From Flavobacterium sp. SH_e (lineage in GTDB: Bacteria > Bacteroidota > Bacteroidia > Flavobacteriales > Flavobacteriaceae), in contig NZ_JAOVZN010000007.1 of NCBI RefSeq assembly GCF_025717045.1, forward strand, positions 186,001 to 250,000: a stretch of DNA of 64,000 nt, written 5' to 3'. Shown here one piece after another: positions 42,189-50,649 of this stretch (its first letter is position 1; every line of letters starts with the position of its first letter). The notes beneath the pieces are model-generated. The model was given only the letters and a program-made list of their open reading frames with translations, was not told the origin of the DNA and did no database searches. The translations under genes were made by a program, and so were the position numbers.

Positions 42189-42210
42189 AAGCTGCCAGAA
42201 TTGACAGCTT
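42189..42210 (-). terminator. Terminator of the small exported protein gene
   Basis: AAGCTG and CAGCTT arms with partial pairing inside, followed on the minus strand by seven T residues, 20 bp past the stop of the 85-residue gene. It separates that gene from the kinase operon. Confidence 0.7.
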
Positions 42211-42230
42211 ATATTTTTTATTTAAACTAT

Positions 42231-42488
42231 TTAATCAAGTTTAATATTTTTTCCAAATGATTGTCTATCAGAATTAAAAGATTTAGTTTCGTTAAAATCA
42301 GCATTGCTTGTCCCGTAAACATCCAATTTCCTTCCGTCTTGACTAGTTTTCTGACCGCCCTTTCCATCTACTGGTAAAATTTTAATAGAATCGTTAGCTG
42401 CTAAATAAGTTGGAACTTCTGTTGATGCAAAAGAAGTTGCTACTGCTACTAGAGAAAATAATCCGATTGTCAAAGCTGTTTTTTTCAT
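42231..42488 (-). CDS. Small exported protein
   Basis: The 85-residue precursor has a clear signal peptide (MKKTALTIGLFSLVAVATSFAS, cleavage near residue 22). The mature 63 residues are polar, with GGQKTSQDGRKLDVYG and FNSDRQSFGKNIKLD, no Cys and no known motif. It lies between two regulator genes, the kinase/regulator operon downstream and the LytTR gene upstream, on the same strand, and ends in its own terminator. A periplasmic or secreted peptide sensed by, or controlled by, these regulators is possible but unproven. The family is not recognised. Confidence 0.75.
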   Translation of the reverse strand: MKKTALTIGLFSLVAVATSFASTEVPTYLAANDSIKILPVDGKGGQKTSQDGRKLDVYGTSNADFNETKSFNSDRQSFGKNIKLD

Positions 42489-42664
42489 GACCTGAGGTTT
42501 TAAGTGTTTGTTTAAATTTTTGGAGAATGATTGCTGTTTGCTAGCGAATCAGAGTGTAAAACTAACACCAAGGTCGAAAAGAATTTATACGAAAAATTGA
42601 GTTTGTGGTAAATCATACCCAATTGATAGTCAATGGATAGCAAATTTGTGTAAACGTCTAGTTT

Positions 42665-43483
42665 TTAGATTTCTAAGTAATTTCCTGTAGAAAAATCGGC
42701 AATAATCTGCTCGACATTTGCCTTATAAGTTTTAGAGAAAGGAATCTTTTTGCTGGAATTTTTAATGTAACAGATTGAGTTTCCGCTATGAATTCTTGAA
42801 ATATAATTCCGATTAATTACATAACTATTATGAATACGAATAAACGGATAAGTCAAAACACTTTCAAAATGCTTTAACGTTTTAAATGCCGTAATCATTT
42901 CACCAGTATTCAAATAAATATCTGTCGAGTTATTATCGGCTTGAAAATAGCAAATATCTTCAGCGTTGAGATATCGATAATCTCCATACGATTTTATACA
43001 GATCGTTAGTGGTTTTTCGATATTTTGAGGAATCGTAACATTGTTTACATTATCGATTACAATAGAAGTTGGCTCTTCTGTAAATGGAGCGGTTTTAGAT
43101 TCTAAATGAGTCTTTTTAAGCTTCAAAATCGTTTTTAGAAGATCAATATGCGCAACGGGTTTTAAAACATAATCAAAAACGCCATATTGAATTGCATCGA
43201 AAGCCTTTTCTTTATGTTTGGTAGTAATAATGATTTTTGGAATTTCTTGAAAAAACCGATGCAGTTCGCTGATAAAAGCCAATGATAAATGACTTAACAC
43301 ATCTTTAGGTTCAATTTCTAGAAAAATTAAAGCAGGTTTGTGTTCTAAAACCAAATTTAAACCATCTTGAAAATTTGAAGCCGATGCTGCAAAAGCTAAT
43401 TCTGAAAAACCTGAAGCGGTTGTTTTGGTTTTCAAAATACTCTCAGCGTCATCATCAATTATAATATAGGAATACTTTTTCAA
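42665..43483 (-). CDS. LytTR-type response regulator with Glu at the phospho-acceptor site
   Basis: The 272-residue protein has a receiver-like domain (about 1-125): acidic pocket IIIDDDAES (10-12), Thr at 87 and the conserved Lys in VLKPVAHI (108). At the phosphorylation position the sequence is ALIFLEIEPKD, so Glu56 replaces Asp. The LytTR DNA-binding domain (about 165-265) contains YRYLNAEDICYFQADNNSTD, LTYPFIRIHNSYVINRNYIS and the terminal SKTYKANVEQII. LytTR proteins bind direct repeats in promoters. No cognate kinase is adjacent on this transcript. The Glu may mimic permanent phosphorylation, so activity may be set by expression level or ligand instead. Confidence 0.88.
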   Translation of the reverse strand: MKKYSYIIIDDDAESILKTKTTASGFSELAFAASASNFQDGLNLVLEHKPALIFLEIEPKDVLSHLSLAFISELHRFFQEIPKIIITTKHKEKAFDAIQYGVFDYVLKPVAHIDLLKTILKLKKTHLESKTAPFTEEPTSIVIDNVNNVTIPQNIEKPLTICIKSYGDYRYLNAEDICYFQADNNSTDIYLNTGEMITAFKTLKHFESVLTYPFIRIHNSYVINRNYISRIHSGNSICYIKNSSKKIPFSKTYKANVEQIIADFSTGNYLEI

Positions 43484-43703
43484 TTTTTGGTTTTGTTGCT
43501 TTTCTCACTTTGCAATCATAATCAAAAAATAATTTTAATTTGACTTATGGGTGAAAAAAATTGGTTTCGGTATTAATCCGATTTTAAAAATACGGATTTA
43601 TAATTTTTAATCACTTCATTGTTAACACATTACAATGAAATGTTGATACAAAATGATGAAATGCAAAAAACATCGACAAAATGCGTGTTTTCTAAAATCA
43701 AAA

Positions 43704-43732
43704 ATCCCAAACTCCTTTACGGAATTTGGGAT
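43704..43732 (-). terminator. Terminator of glyS
   Basis: ATCCCAAACTCC pairs with GGAATTTGGGAT (one mismatch) around a 5-nt loop, 21 bp past the glyS stop, followed on the minus strand by TTTTTGATTTT. Confidence 0.75.
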
Positions 43733-43753
43733 CCTTATCTTAAGTAGCAAAGA

Positions 43754-45295
43754 TTACATTTTCATTAACCAGTTTTTCATCGAAACTTCGTTTTCGATAA
43801 TACCTCTTAATTCAGCAATTTTTACACGATCTTGTTTCATTGTATCTCTATGACGAATTGTTACTGTTTCGTCTTCAAGTGTTTGATGATCTACTGTAAT
43901 ACAGAAAGGCGTTCCTAAAGCATCTTGTCTTCTGTAACGACGTCCTACAGCATCTTTTTCATCATAAGCCACATTGAAATCCCATTTCAAATCCTCAATG
44001 ATTTTTCTTGAAACTTCTGGTAAACCATCTTTTTTAACCAATGGCAATACCGCTGCTTTAGTTGGTGCTAAAACTGCTGGCAATTTTAAAACTGTTCTTG
44101 TAGAACCGTCTTCTAATGTTTCTTCTTTTAATGAAGTTGCGAAAACTGCTAAGAACATACGATCTAGACCTACAGAAGTTTCTACTACATAAGGAACATA
44201 GTTTTCGTTTAATTCAGGATCAAAGTATTGTAATTTTCTTCCAGAATATTCTTCGTGCGCTTTCAAATCGAAATCTGTACGAGAGTGAATTCCTTCCAAC
44301 TCTTTAAATCCGAATGGGAAATTAAATTCGATATCAGCAGCTGCGTTTGCGTAGTGAGCTAATTTTTCGTGATCGTGAAAACGGTAATTTTCTTTTCCTA
44401 ATCCTAAAGATAAATGCCATTTTAGACGAGTTTCTTTCCAGTATTCGTATGATTTCATTTCTTCTCCTGGACGCACAAAAAATTGCATTTCCATTTGTTC
44501 GAACTCACGCATACGGAAAATGAATTGTCTTGCAACAATCTCGTTTCTGAATGCTTTACCCGTTTGAGCAATTCCGAAAGGAACTTTCATACGACCCGAT
44601 TTTTGAACATTTAAGAAGTTTACAAAAATACCTTGAGCCGTTTCTGGACGCAAATATAAATCCATTGCGTTTTCTGCAGAAGCACCTAATTTTGTTCCGA
44701 ACATTAAGTTAAATTGTTTTACCTCTGTCCAGTTTTTAGAACCAGTTTCAGGATCAGCAATTTCCAATTCTTCGATCAAAGCTTTAACATCGGCTAAATC
44801 ACCTGCTCCCAAAGAACGACCTAAACGCTCTCTAATTTCTTTTTCTTTAGCTAAATATTCAATTACACGAGCATTTGTAGTCACAAATTCTTGTTCGTTG
44901 AATGCATCGCCAAAACGAGCTTTTGCTTTGTCAATTTCCTTTTGCGCCTTTTGGTGAATTTTTTCAGCATGATCTTCAACCAAAACGTCAGCTCTATATC
45001 TTTTTTTAGAATCTTTATTATCAATTAATGGATCATTGAATGCATCAACGTGGCCTGAAGCTTTCCAAGTTGTTGGATGCATTAATATTGCAGCATCAAG
45101 GCCGACAATATTTTCATTCATCTGAACCATTGATTTCCACCAATATTCACGGATATTCTTTTTTAATTCGACACCGTTTTGTGCGTAATCGTATACAGCA
45201 CTTAAACCATCGTAAACTTCGCTTGACGGAAAAATAAATCCGTACTCTTTTGCGTGCGAAACCACATTCTTAAATATATCTTCTTGTTTTGCCAT
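43754..45295 (-). CDS. glyS: Glycine--tRNA ligase (single-chain alpha2 type)
   Basis: The 513-residue class II synthetase charges tRNA-Gly as a homodimer, like eukaryotic, archaeal and Bacteroidota enzymes and unlike the alpha2beta2 form of E. coli. N-terminal motif 1 region: FIFPSSEVYDGLSAVYDYAQ. The catalytic domain shows LMFGTKLG, LRPETAQGIFVNF, FGIAQTGKAFRNEI (motif 2) and VVETSVGLDRMFLAVF (motif 3). The anticodon-binding domain is at the C-terminus (LPAVLAPTKAAVLPLV, GTPFCITVDHQTLEDETVTI). It is monocistronic with a -7 box just upstream and a terminator after it. Confidence 0.97.
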   Translation of the reverse strand: MAKQEDIFKNVVSHAKEYGFIFPSSEVYDGLSAVYDYAQNGVELKKNIREYWWKSMVQMNENIVGLDAAILMHPTTWKASGHVDAFNDPLIDNKDSKKRYRADVLVEDHAEKIHQKAQKEIDKAKARFGDAFNEQEFVTTNARVIEYLAKEKEIRERLGRSLGAGDLADVKALIEELEIADPETGSKNWTEVKQFNLMFGTKLGASAENAMDLYLRPETAQGIFVNFLNVQKSGRMKVPFGIAQTGKAFRNEIVARQFIFRMREFEQMEMQFFVRPGEEMKSYEYWKETRLKWHLSLGLGKENYRFHDHEKLAHYANAAADIEFNFPFGFKELEGIHSRTDFDLKAHEEYSGRKLQYFDPELNENYVPYVVETSVGLDRMFLAVFATSLKEETLEDGSTRTVLKLPAVLAPTKAAVLPLVKKDGLPEVSRKIIEDLKWDFNVAYDEKDAVGRRYRRQDALGTPFCITVDHQTLEDETVTIRHRDTMKQDRVKIAELRGIIENEVSMKNWLMKM

Positions 45296-45302
45296 AGTGA
45301 TG

Positions 45303-45310
45303 CAAAAATA
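45303..45310 (-). promoter_or_regulatory. -7 box for glyS
   Basis: The minus strand reads TATTTTTG, matching TAnnTTTG, only 7 nt before the ATG at 45295. This implies an almost leaderless transcript, or a promoter further upstream. Confidence 0.4.
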
Positions 45311-45365
45311 TAAAAAGTACCTTTAAAAAAAAGAAAAATAATAAAGATTGAAGTATTGATTTTGT

Positions 45366-45373
45366 TACTTTTG
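45366..45373 (+). promoter_or_regulatory. -7 box for the ComF-family gene
   Basis: TACTTTTG matches TAnnTTTG, 20 nt before the GTG start at 45394. A TTG at 45348-45350 could be the -33 element. Confidence 0.5.
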
Positions 45374-45393
45374 TAAATAAAATCTTTCTTTTT

Positions 45394-46077
45394 GTGATTA
45401 ATTATCTAATAAATCTCTTTTTCCCGAAAGTTTGTGACGGATGCCACTCTATTTTACTGCAGAATGAAAATGTTTTCTGTACGATTTGTCGGCACGAAAT
45501 GCCTCTTACTCAATATCATTTGAACCCAAAAAATGAAGCAGTAAAAAAGTTTTACGGCAAAGTTGATGTTCAATTTGCTTCGGCATTTTTGTACTTTAAT
45601 AAAAAAGGAATGGTTCAAGAGCTCATTCACAACTTAAAATACAAGGGCCATGAGGAAATTGGAAGTGTTTTAGGACAATGGTATGTTGAGGATTTAAAAG
45701 AACTTCAATTGGAAGTTCCTTTTGATGCTGTAATTCCTGTTCCGCTTCATAAAAGGAAATTTAAAGAACGAGGTTATAACCAAGTAACCACTTTTGGAAA
45801 AGCAATTGCAACAGGTTTTGAAATTCCTTTTGATGAAAATTTATTAATTCGAAAAGTATATTCTAAAACACAATCTAAAAAAAATCTTTTAGGAAGATCT
45901 GAAAATATCGAAAACATCTTTGATGTCAAATTTACCGAAACCAATCACAACAAACATTTCCTAATCGTCGATGATGTACTTACAACAGGCGCAACAATTG
46001 AGGCCTGCTCACGGGCTTTATTAAAAATTCCAGGAGTCAAAATCAGTGTAATTTGTATGGCAATGGCGAACTCTTAG
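45394..46077 (+). CDS. ComF-family phosphoribosyltransferase-like protein
   Basis: The 227-residue product uses a GTG start; no ATG lies in frame between the promoter and the conserved FFPKVCDGC. An N-terminal four-Cys zinc finger (CDGCHSIL ... FCTICRHEMPL) is followed by the double-zinc/phosphoribosyltransferase domain with VIPVPLHKRKFKERGYNQ and the PRPP-loop-like FLIVDDVLTTGATIEA. This is the ComF/GntX plan. ComF supports natural transformation in other bacteria as a bridge between uptake and recombination, but the PRT activity is unknown. It stands alone, convergent with the protease gene. Confidence 0.9.
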   Translation: MINYLINLFFPKVCDGCHSILLQNENVFCTICRHEMPLTQYHLNPKNEAVKKFYGKVDVQFASAFLYFNKKGMVQELIHNLKYKGHEEIGSVLGQWYVEDLKELQLEVPFDAVIPVPLHKRKFKERGYNQVTTFGKAIATGFEIPFDENLLIRKVYSKTQSKKNLLGRSENIENIFDVKFTETNHNKHFLIVDDVLTTGATIEACSRALLKIPGVKISVICMAMANS

Positions 46078-46094
46078 GGTGAATTCCAAATAAA

Positions 46095-46133
46095 AAAATC
46101 CAAATCCCAACTGAGTATTGGAATTTGGATTTT
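46095..46133. terminator. Bidirectional terminator between ComF and protease genes
   Basis: AAAATCCAAATCCCAA pairs with TTGGAATTTGGATTTT (one mismatch) around a 7-nt loop, between convergent genes, with A/T runs on both sides. Confidence 0.8.
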
Positions 46134-46155
46134 AAATATTGATTTTTAAAAATAG

Positions 46156-48831
46156 TTAATTGATAATTATTTTTTTGACAGTTCTTCTTTCTCCATCTGC
46201 TACAGTAACTAGATAAACTCCTGCTGGTACATTTACTAATTGAATGTCTTGAATAAAATATCCTGCACCTGAAAAAGTATTGCTGTAAACATATTTTCCT
46301 AAAATATCATGCACATAAACTTTAATTTCTTTTAATGTATCTCTCTTACATTGAATTGTAAACAAGCCTTTGTTTGGATTTGGATATAAAGCGAAATCCA
46401 TGTTTTCAAAATCTGTGTCTCCTAGTGTAAATGTTTTATTGCAAATATTTACTGAAGCCGAATTTATAGTTCCAAACATGCCTACTACAGCATCGCGAAC
46501 TCTAAATGTCCAATTGCCTTGAGGATCTTCTCCATTAAAAGCACTTAAAGCGCTAGCAGGAATTACAATTTGGCTCGTTGTTGTACTACAGCTTAAAGCA
46601 TTTCCGCTGTCATCAAATTGAAGTGTTAGAGTCGAATTTGTACTTCCGCAACTTTTATTAAATAAAGAAACTACTGTTCCGCTTGGGCTTACAATCTGCA
46701 TTTCAAGATCTTGAAATCTTTCGTGAGTAACATTAACCGAAACATTTACATCTGAAATAGTTCCTGTTGAAGCTGGCACCGTAACTGTTTTGGTAACATA
46801 AGATGTGCTTGTGCCAATTGAATAACCTCCATCAAAATTATAAGTCGAACAGCTAGTCGAAACAGAATATCCTACCGCAAAAGGCAAACTATTAAGAGCA
46901 TAATAAATATTATTTACTGGCTGTATCATAAGTCTGCAATTTGTAGAAGCATCAATACCTGTTGGAATCAATACTGTTTCAGATCCATCATTTGGTGTAC
47001 TAGCGGCTAAAGTGATAGGAAATGTTAAACCTCCGTCTAATGATAATTTTATATTAACCTCTGAAGATCCTTGCAGTGTATTTGTATTATTAACGCTCCA
47101 AGTAACAGTTTGTGTCGATCCTTTTGCCCAACCAATATTTTCGGTATTTTGTGAAGTCACAGCAAATGGCCCTGCAGAAGCGCTTACCGTTACAACCATT
47201 GCATCAGTGCTAGTTTGCGGTCCTTCTGGGGCGTTATCTCTTCCTGTCAAAGTAAAATTCATTGTTTTGGCAATTGAAGATACCGATTCCCAAGTTGTGG
47301 TTAATTGATTGTTTAGCACAGAACTTAATGCTGGCATATAACGAACTGGCGAAGTTGTTGGTGCAAAAGATCTAAACATTGGTCCGTCTGGCTTTGTTGG
47401 ATAAGCAATACTATTTGCACCAAAAGCTGTTGTTGCGCTGTCAAATTGTTCCCAAGTATAAGTAATATCATTATTCTCAGGATCCGATCCTGTTCCTGTT
47501 AAAATAAAAGGTGTACTAATTGGAATCGTATAATTTTCTCCTGCGCTAATTGTCGGAGGATTATTAGCAATTGCGGTTGCTACTGGACAGGTTTTTCCAG
47601 CTAAATTATTTTGTATTTGATTGATACTTCCATAAGAGAAATAATCATCTGAGTTACTTTGTACATCATAATTTCGAGTAACGCCAGCATACCCCATAAT
47701 TGTTGAACCACTTCCTGGCTCATATTGCGTTCCTGTTCCTTCGCCTGAATGAGAAAATGTATGAGTTCCTCCAAGCTGATGGCCCATTTCGTGCGCAACA
47801 AAATCAATATCAAATGTATCACCCTGAGGTATTGCATCTGCTGGTGAAGTATAAGCGCTTCCTTTTGCCAAAGGTTCATTTGAAGTTGGATTTTCGCAAA
47901 CGCAACCAATGCAATTTGCATTTCCTCCGCCGCCAGAACCTCCAAATAAATGCCCAATATCATAATTAGCATTTCCAATTACGTTCGTTAAAGTTGTTTG
48001 AACTTCTTGTCCCCAAGTTCCTCCTGGGTCTGCTGTCCCAACTGAAGGACTAGAATACGGATCTGTCGCTGCATCTATATAAATAATCGCATCATTATTA
48101 GCAATTAAAACTAATTTTACAGAAAGGTCTCTATCAAAAACTCCATTTACTCTAGTTAATGTTGCGTTCATTCCTGCCAATGCCGCAGCTTTTGTCCCTC
48201 CAAAAAATGCTGCATATTGGTGAGTACAAGATAGAGCTAAACGAAATGTTTTTAATTGTTTAGTATTCGAAGCTGTTTTTGCAGTTGAAGAAGATTTCTT
48301 TTCTGAAATTAAATTGGCTGTTTTACAATCTAAACGCATTTTTGATTCGGCATTGTCTGCCGATTTAAACAAAACATACTCCGATTTGTCGTCTGGATTT
48401 TGTTCAATATATTCTGTTGGTTTAGCCAAGCGAAATACCATTGTCTGCATTCCAATAGGCGCAACACTAAAATATATTTTAGCATTTTTATCGTCTATCC
48501 CTCTTCCTTCATAAGCTCTAATTTCAGGATATTTTGCTTGCAATTCTGGATCAAAATTTGAAGACTCCCAAACTGAAAAACGCTCCAAATTTCCATCAGT
48601 ATTAGGAATAGTAATTTCTGATGTGGTGCTTTTTGATGTTTTACTCGATGCCGAAGCCAGTTTTGAACTAAGGAGATCGGCATTTAATTTATAATATAAT
48701 TTACCTGATTCAGAAGTGTTGGCTTTTCGCGAAAGCGAAGAAGAAGTAACTTTCTGCCACAAGATATCGCTTTGAGCATTAGCGCTCAGACAGCAAAAAA
48801 CAAAAGATATACAAAGTAAAAATTTTTTCAT
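46156..48831 (-). CDS. Secreted reprolysin-like zinc metalloprotease with T9SS sorting domain
   Basis: The 891-residue precursor has a signal peptide (cleaved after SANA) and a propeptide-like region. The metzincin catalytic domain (about 190-410) has VAHEMGHQLGGTHTF, the HExxHxxGxxH zinc motif (about 345-356), and a Met-turn candidate in GSTIMGYAG. After Ig-like segments (about 425-650), a proprotein-convertase P-domain lies at about 665-800 (THERFQDLEMQIVSPSGT). The end (from ALYPNPNKGLFTIQ) is a type A T9SS sorting domain, so the protein is exported to the surface or medium. It is a secreted digestive or adhesin-processing protease. Substrate unknown. Confidence 0.93.
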   Translation of the reverse strand: MKKFLLCISFVFCCLSANAQSDILWQKVTSSSLSRKANTSESGKLYYKLNADLLSSKLASASSKTSKSTTSEITIPNTDGNLERFSVWESSNFDPELQAKYPEIRAYEGRGIDDKNAKIYFSVAPIGMQTMVFRLAKPTEYIEQNPDDKSEYVLFKSADNAESKMRLDCKTANLISEKKSSSTAKTASNTKQLKTFRLALSCTHQYAAFFGGTKAAALAGMNATLTRVNGVFDRDLSVKLVLIANNDAIIYIDAATDPYSSPSVGTADPGGTWGQEVQTTLTNVIGNANYDIGHLFGGSGGGGNANCIGCVCENPTSNEPLAKGSAYTSPADAIPQGDTFDIDFVAHEMGHQLGGTHTFSHSGEGTGTQYEPGSGSTIMGYAGVTRNYDVQSNSDDYFSYGSINQIQNNLAGKTCPVATAIANNPPTISAGENYTIPISTPFILTGTGSDPENNDITYTWEQFDSATTAFGANSIAYPTKPDGPMFRSFAPTTSPVRYMPALSSVLNNQLTTTWESVSSIAKTMNFTLTGRDNAPEGPQTSTDAMVVTVSASAGPFAVTSQNTENIGWAKGSTQTVTWSVNNTNTLQGSSEVNIKLSLDGGLTFPITLAASTPNDGSETVLIPTGIDASTNCRLMIQPVNNIYYALNSLPFAVGYSVSTSCSTYNFDGGYSIGTSTSYVTKTVTVPASTGTISDVNVSVNVTHERFQDLEMQIVSPSGTVVSLFNKSCGSTNSTLTLQFDDSGNALSCSTTTSQIVIPASALSAFNGEDPQGNWTFRVRDAVVGMFGTINSASVNICNKTFTLGDTDFENMDFALYPNPNKGLFTIQCKRDTLKEIKVYVHDILGKYVYSNTFSGAGYFIQDIQLVNVPAGVYLVTVADGERRTVKKIIIN

Positions 48832-48850
48832 TTTTCTGGGGATATAATAT

Positions 48851-48858
48851 CAAAATTA
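48851..48858 (-). promoter_or_regulatory. -7 box for the protease gene
   Basis: The minus strand reads TAATTTTG, matching TAnnTTTG, 19 nt before the start at 48831. Confidence 0.45.
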
Positions 48859-48997
48859 ATTCAATTAATTTAAAATCATAATATATATACGACAATTAAT
48901 ACTTTTTCATCGACGAGTCAGGTTATTTTTGCAAAAAGAAATTAAACTAGGAGTAAAATTCGATTTAGGATAGTATTAAATTTTAAAGAGAATAGTA

Positions 48998-49005
48998 TAA
49001 ATTTG
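48998..49005 (+). promoter_or_regulatory. -7 box for ribF
   Basis: TAAATTTG matches TAnnTTTG, 21 nt before the ribF start at 49027. No FMN riboswitch was seen. Confidence 0.55.
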
Positions 49006-49026
49006 CAGCATCTTAAATAATTTGTT

Positions 49027-49974
49027 TTGAAGCTCTTTCATTCTATAAACGATTTTCAGTCAACCAAGAAAACAATTTTAACTCTTGGTACTTTTGATGG
49101 CGTGCATATTGGTCATAAAAAAATTCTGGAACGAATTACACAAAATACTGAAAACGGAAAATACGAAAGTTTAGTTCTTACCTTTTTTCCGCATCCAAGA
49201 ATGGTTCTTCAAGAAAAATCTGAAATAAGATTACTAAATACTATTGATGAAAAAGTAAAACTTTTGGAAGCTACTGGGATTGAAAACTTAATTGTTCATC
49301 CTTTTAACGAAAGTTTTTCACGACTTACTGCCGAAGAATTTGTGCGTACTATTTTAGTAGAGAAATTTCAGATTCAAAAAATTATTATCGGACATGATCA
49401 TCGCTTTGGCCGCAATCGAACTGCAAATATTGATGATTTAATTGCTTTCGGAATCGAATATGGTTTTGAAGTAGAACAAATTTCAGCCGAAGAAATTCAA
49501 GATGTTTCTGTTAGTTCTACCAAAATCAGAAAAGCTTTAAACGAAGGCAACATGGCTTTGGCAAACGAATATTTAGGATACACTTACTTTTTGAACGGAA
49601 CGGTGGTAAAAGGAAAACAACTTGGAAGAACAATTGGTTTTCCTACTGCAAATATTTACATTGAAGAAGATTACAAATTGATACCAAAAATTGGTGTTTA
49701 TGTTGTACAAGCAATTGTAAATCAAGAAACCATTTACGGTATGATGAATATTGGTTTTAATCCGACTGTTAGTGGTGAAAAGCAAACCATTGAAGTTCAT
49801 CTTTTTAATTTTGACAAAGATATTTACGATCAAAATATTGAGGTTTCGTTCCTGCACTATATTCGCGAAGAACAAAAATTTGGTTCATTAGATGCTTTAA
49901 AAGCTCAGCTTAACCAAGACCAAACTGAATCTTTGGCTTTTATAAATTCTTCTTTAAAAAATCTGACCGCATAG
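49027..49974 (+). CDS. ribF: Bifunctional riboflavin kinase / FAD synthetase
   Basis: RibF makes FMN and FAD from riboflavin. The 315-residue protein has an FAD synthetase domain (about 1-160) with TLGTFDGVHIGHKKIL, LTFFPHPRMVL and the ISSTKIR-like VSVSSTKIRKAL, and a riboflavin kinase domain (about 180-310) with GRTIGFPTANIYIEED and GVYVVQAIVN ... MMNIGFNPTV ... EVHLFNFDKDIY. A TTG start at 49027 is used; no ATG or GTG lies in frame upstream of the conserved LTLGTFDG. It has its own promoter, divergent from the protease gene. Confidence 0.96.
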   Translation: MKLFHSINDFQSTKKTILTLGTFDGVHIGHKKILERITQNTENGKYESLVLTFFPHPRMVLQEKSEIRLLNTIDEKVKLLEATGIENLIVHPFNESFSRLTAEEFVRTILVEKFQIQKIIIGHDHRFGRNRTANIDDLIAFGIEYGFEVEQISAEEIQDVSVSSTKIRKALNEGNMALANEYLGYTYFLNGTVVKGKQLGRTIGFPTANIYIEEDYKLIPKIGVYVVQAIVNQETIYGMMNIGFNPTVSGEKQTIEVHLFNFDKDIYDQNIEVSFLHYIREEQKFGSLDALKAQLNQDQTESLAFINSSLKNLTA

Positions 49975-50073
49975 TTTTTACGGTTTTTAAATCATCGTAG
50001 TTATTTTTTTAGTAAATTTGATAGAACACTGTTTTTCAAATATTTACTATTAACTTCTTAAAAAATAACCACT

Positions 50074-50511
50074 ATGAAACTACCTAAAGAAATTACCAAC
50101 GGGTTTTTGATTTTTCTCGGAATTGGCATTTATTTTTTATTGATGAATGTATTAGGTTTAGCAGATTTGTTTTATTTAAGAGTACTCAACGTCTTCTTTA
50201 TATTCTATGGTGTTAACAGGACAATGCAGATGAACATTCATGAAGGAGAAACCAATTTTGTATCTAATGCTGTTTCTGCCATGACTACTTCTGTAGTTGG
50301 TGTATGCATGAGTGTATTTGGCCTTTTGGTTTACAGCTATGCTCGAGGCGGAGATGCGTATGTAAAAACTTTATCTGAAACATTTTTGTTTGGAGGAAAT
50401 CCATCTGTACCAACTTACTGCATTTGTTTATTGTTTGAAGGAGTAGCTTCATCGGTAATTGTTACTTTGATGATGATGCTTTATTGGAATAATAAATTAG
50501 CTGCAGATTAA
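50074..50511 (+). CDS. Small integral membrane protein, unknown family
   Basis: The 145-residue protein has four hydrophobic helices (about 9-30, 33-48, 68-92 and 112-138), e.g. GFLIFLGIGIYFLLMNVLG and VEGV-like tail ASSVIVTLMMMLYW. A short acidic loop NIHEGETNF lies between helices 2 and 3, and YARGGDAYVKTLSE between 3 and 4. There is no signal peptide, enzyme motif or known domain that I recognise. It follows ribF on the same strand by 99 bp and is closed by a strong hairpin. An inner-membrane protein is all that can be said. Confidence 0.75.
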   Translation: MKLPKEITNGFLIFLGIGIYFLLMNVLGLADLFYLRVLNVFFIFYGVNRTMQMNIHEGETNFVSNAVSAMTTSVVGVCMSVFGLLVYSYARGGDAYVKTLSETFLFGGNPSVPTYCICLLFEGVASSVIVTLMMMLYWNNKLAAD

Positions 50512-50601
50512 TTTTTTGAAATTCTCAGATTAGCTCTTTTAAAATTCGATTACATCAAAATTTTAGCCAAAAGAGTTCATTTATCTCATTAAATATTTTT
50601 A

Positions 50602-50640
50602 AATTGCTTATAACGTACAGAGTTATAAGCAATTTTTTTA
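50602..50640 (+). terminator. Terminator-like hairpin just upstream of the cupin gene
   Basis: AATTGCTTATAAC (50602-50614) pairs with GTTATAAGCAATT (50622-50634) around a 7-nt loop, and a T-run follows. It is 90 bp past the small membrane protein stop but only 10 bp before the next start codon, so it could be a terminator or a leader attenuator. Confidence 0.8.
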
Positions 50641-50649
50641 TTTAGTAAA

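Noticed and set aside
48859..49026. FMN riboswitch upstream of ribF
   Set aside because: The region is short and AT-rich, and lacks the conserved RFN element strings.
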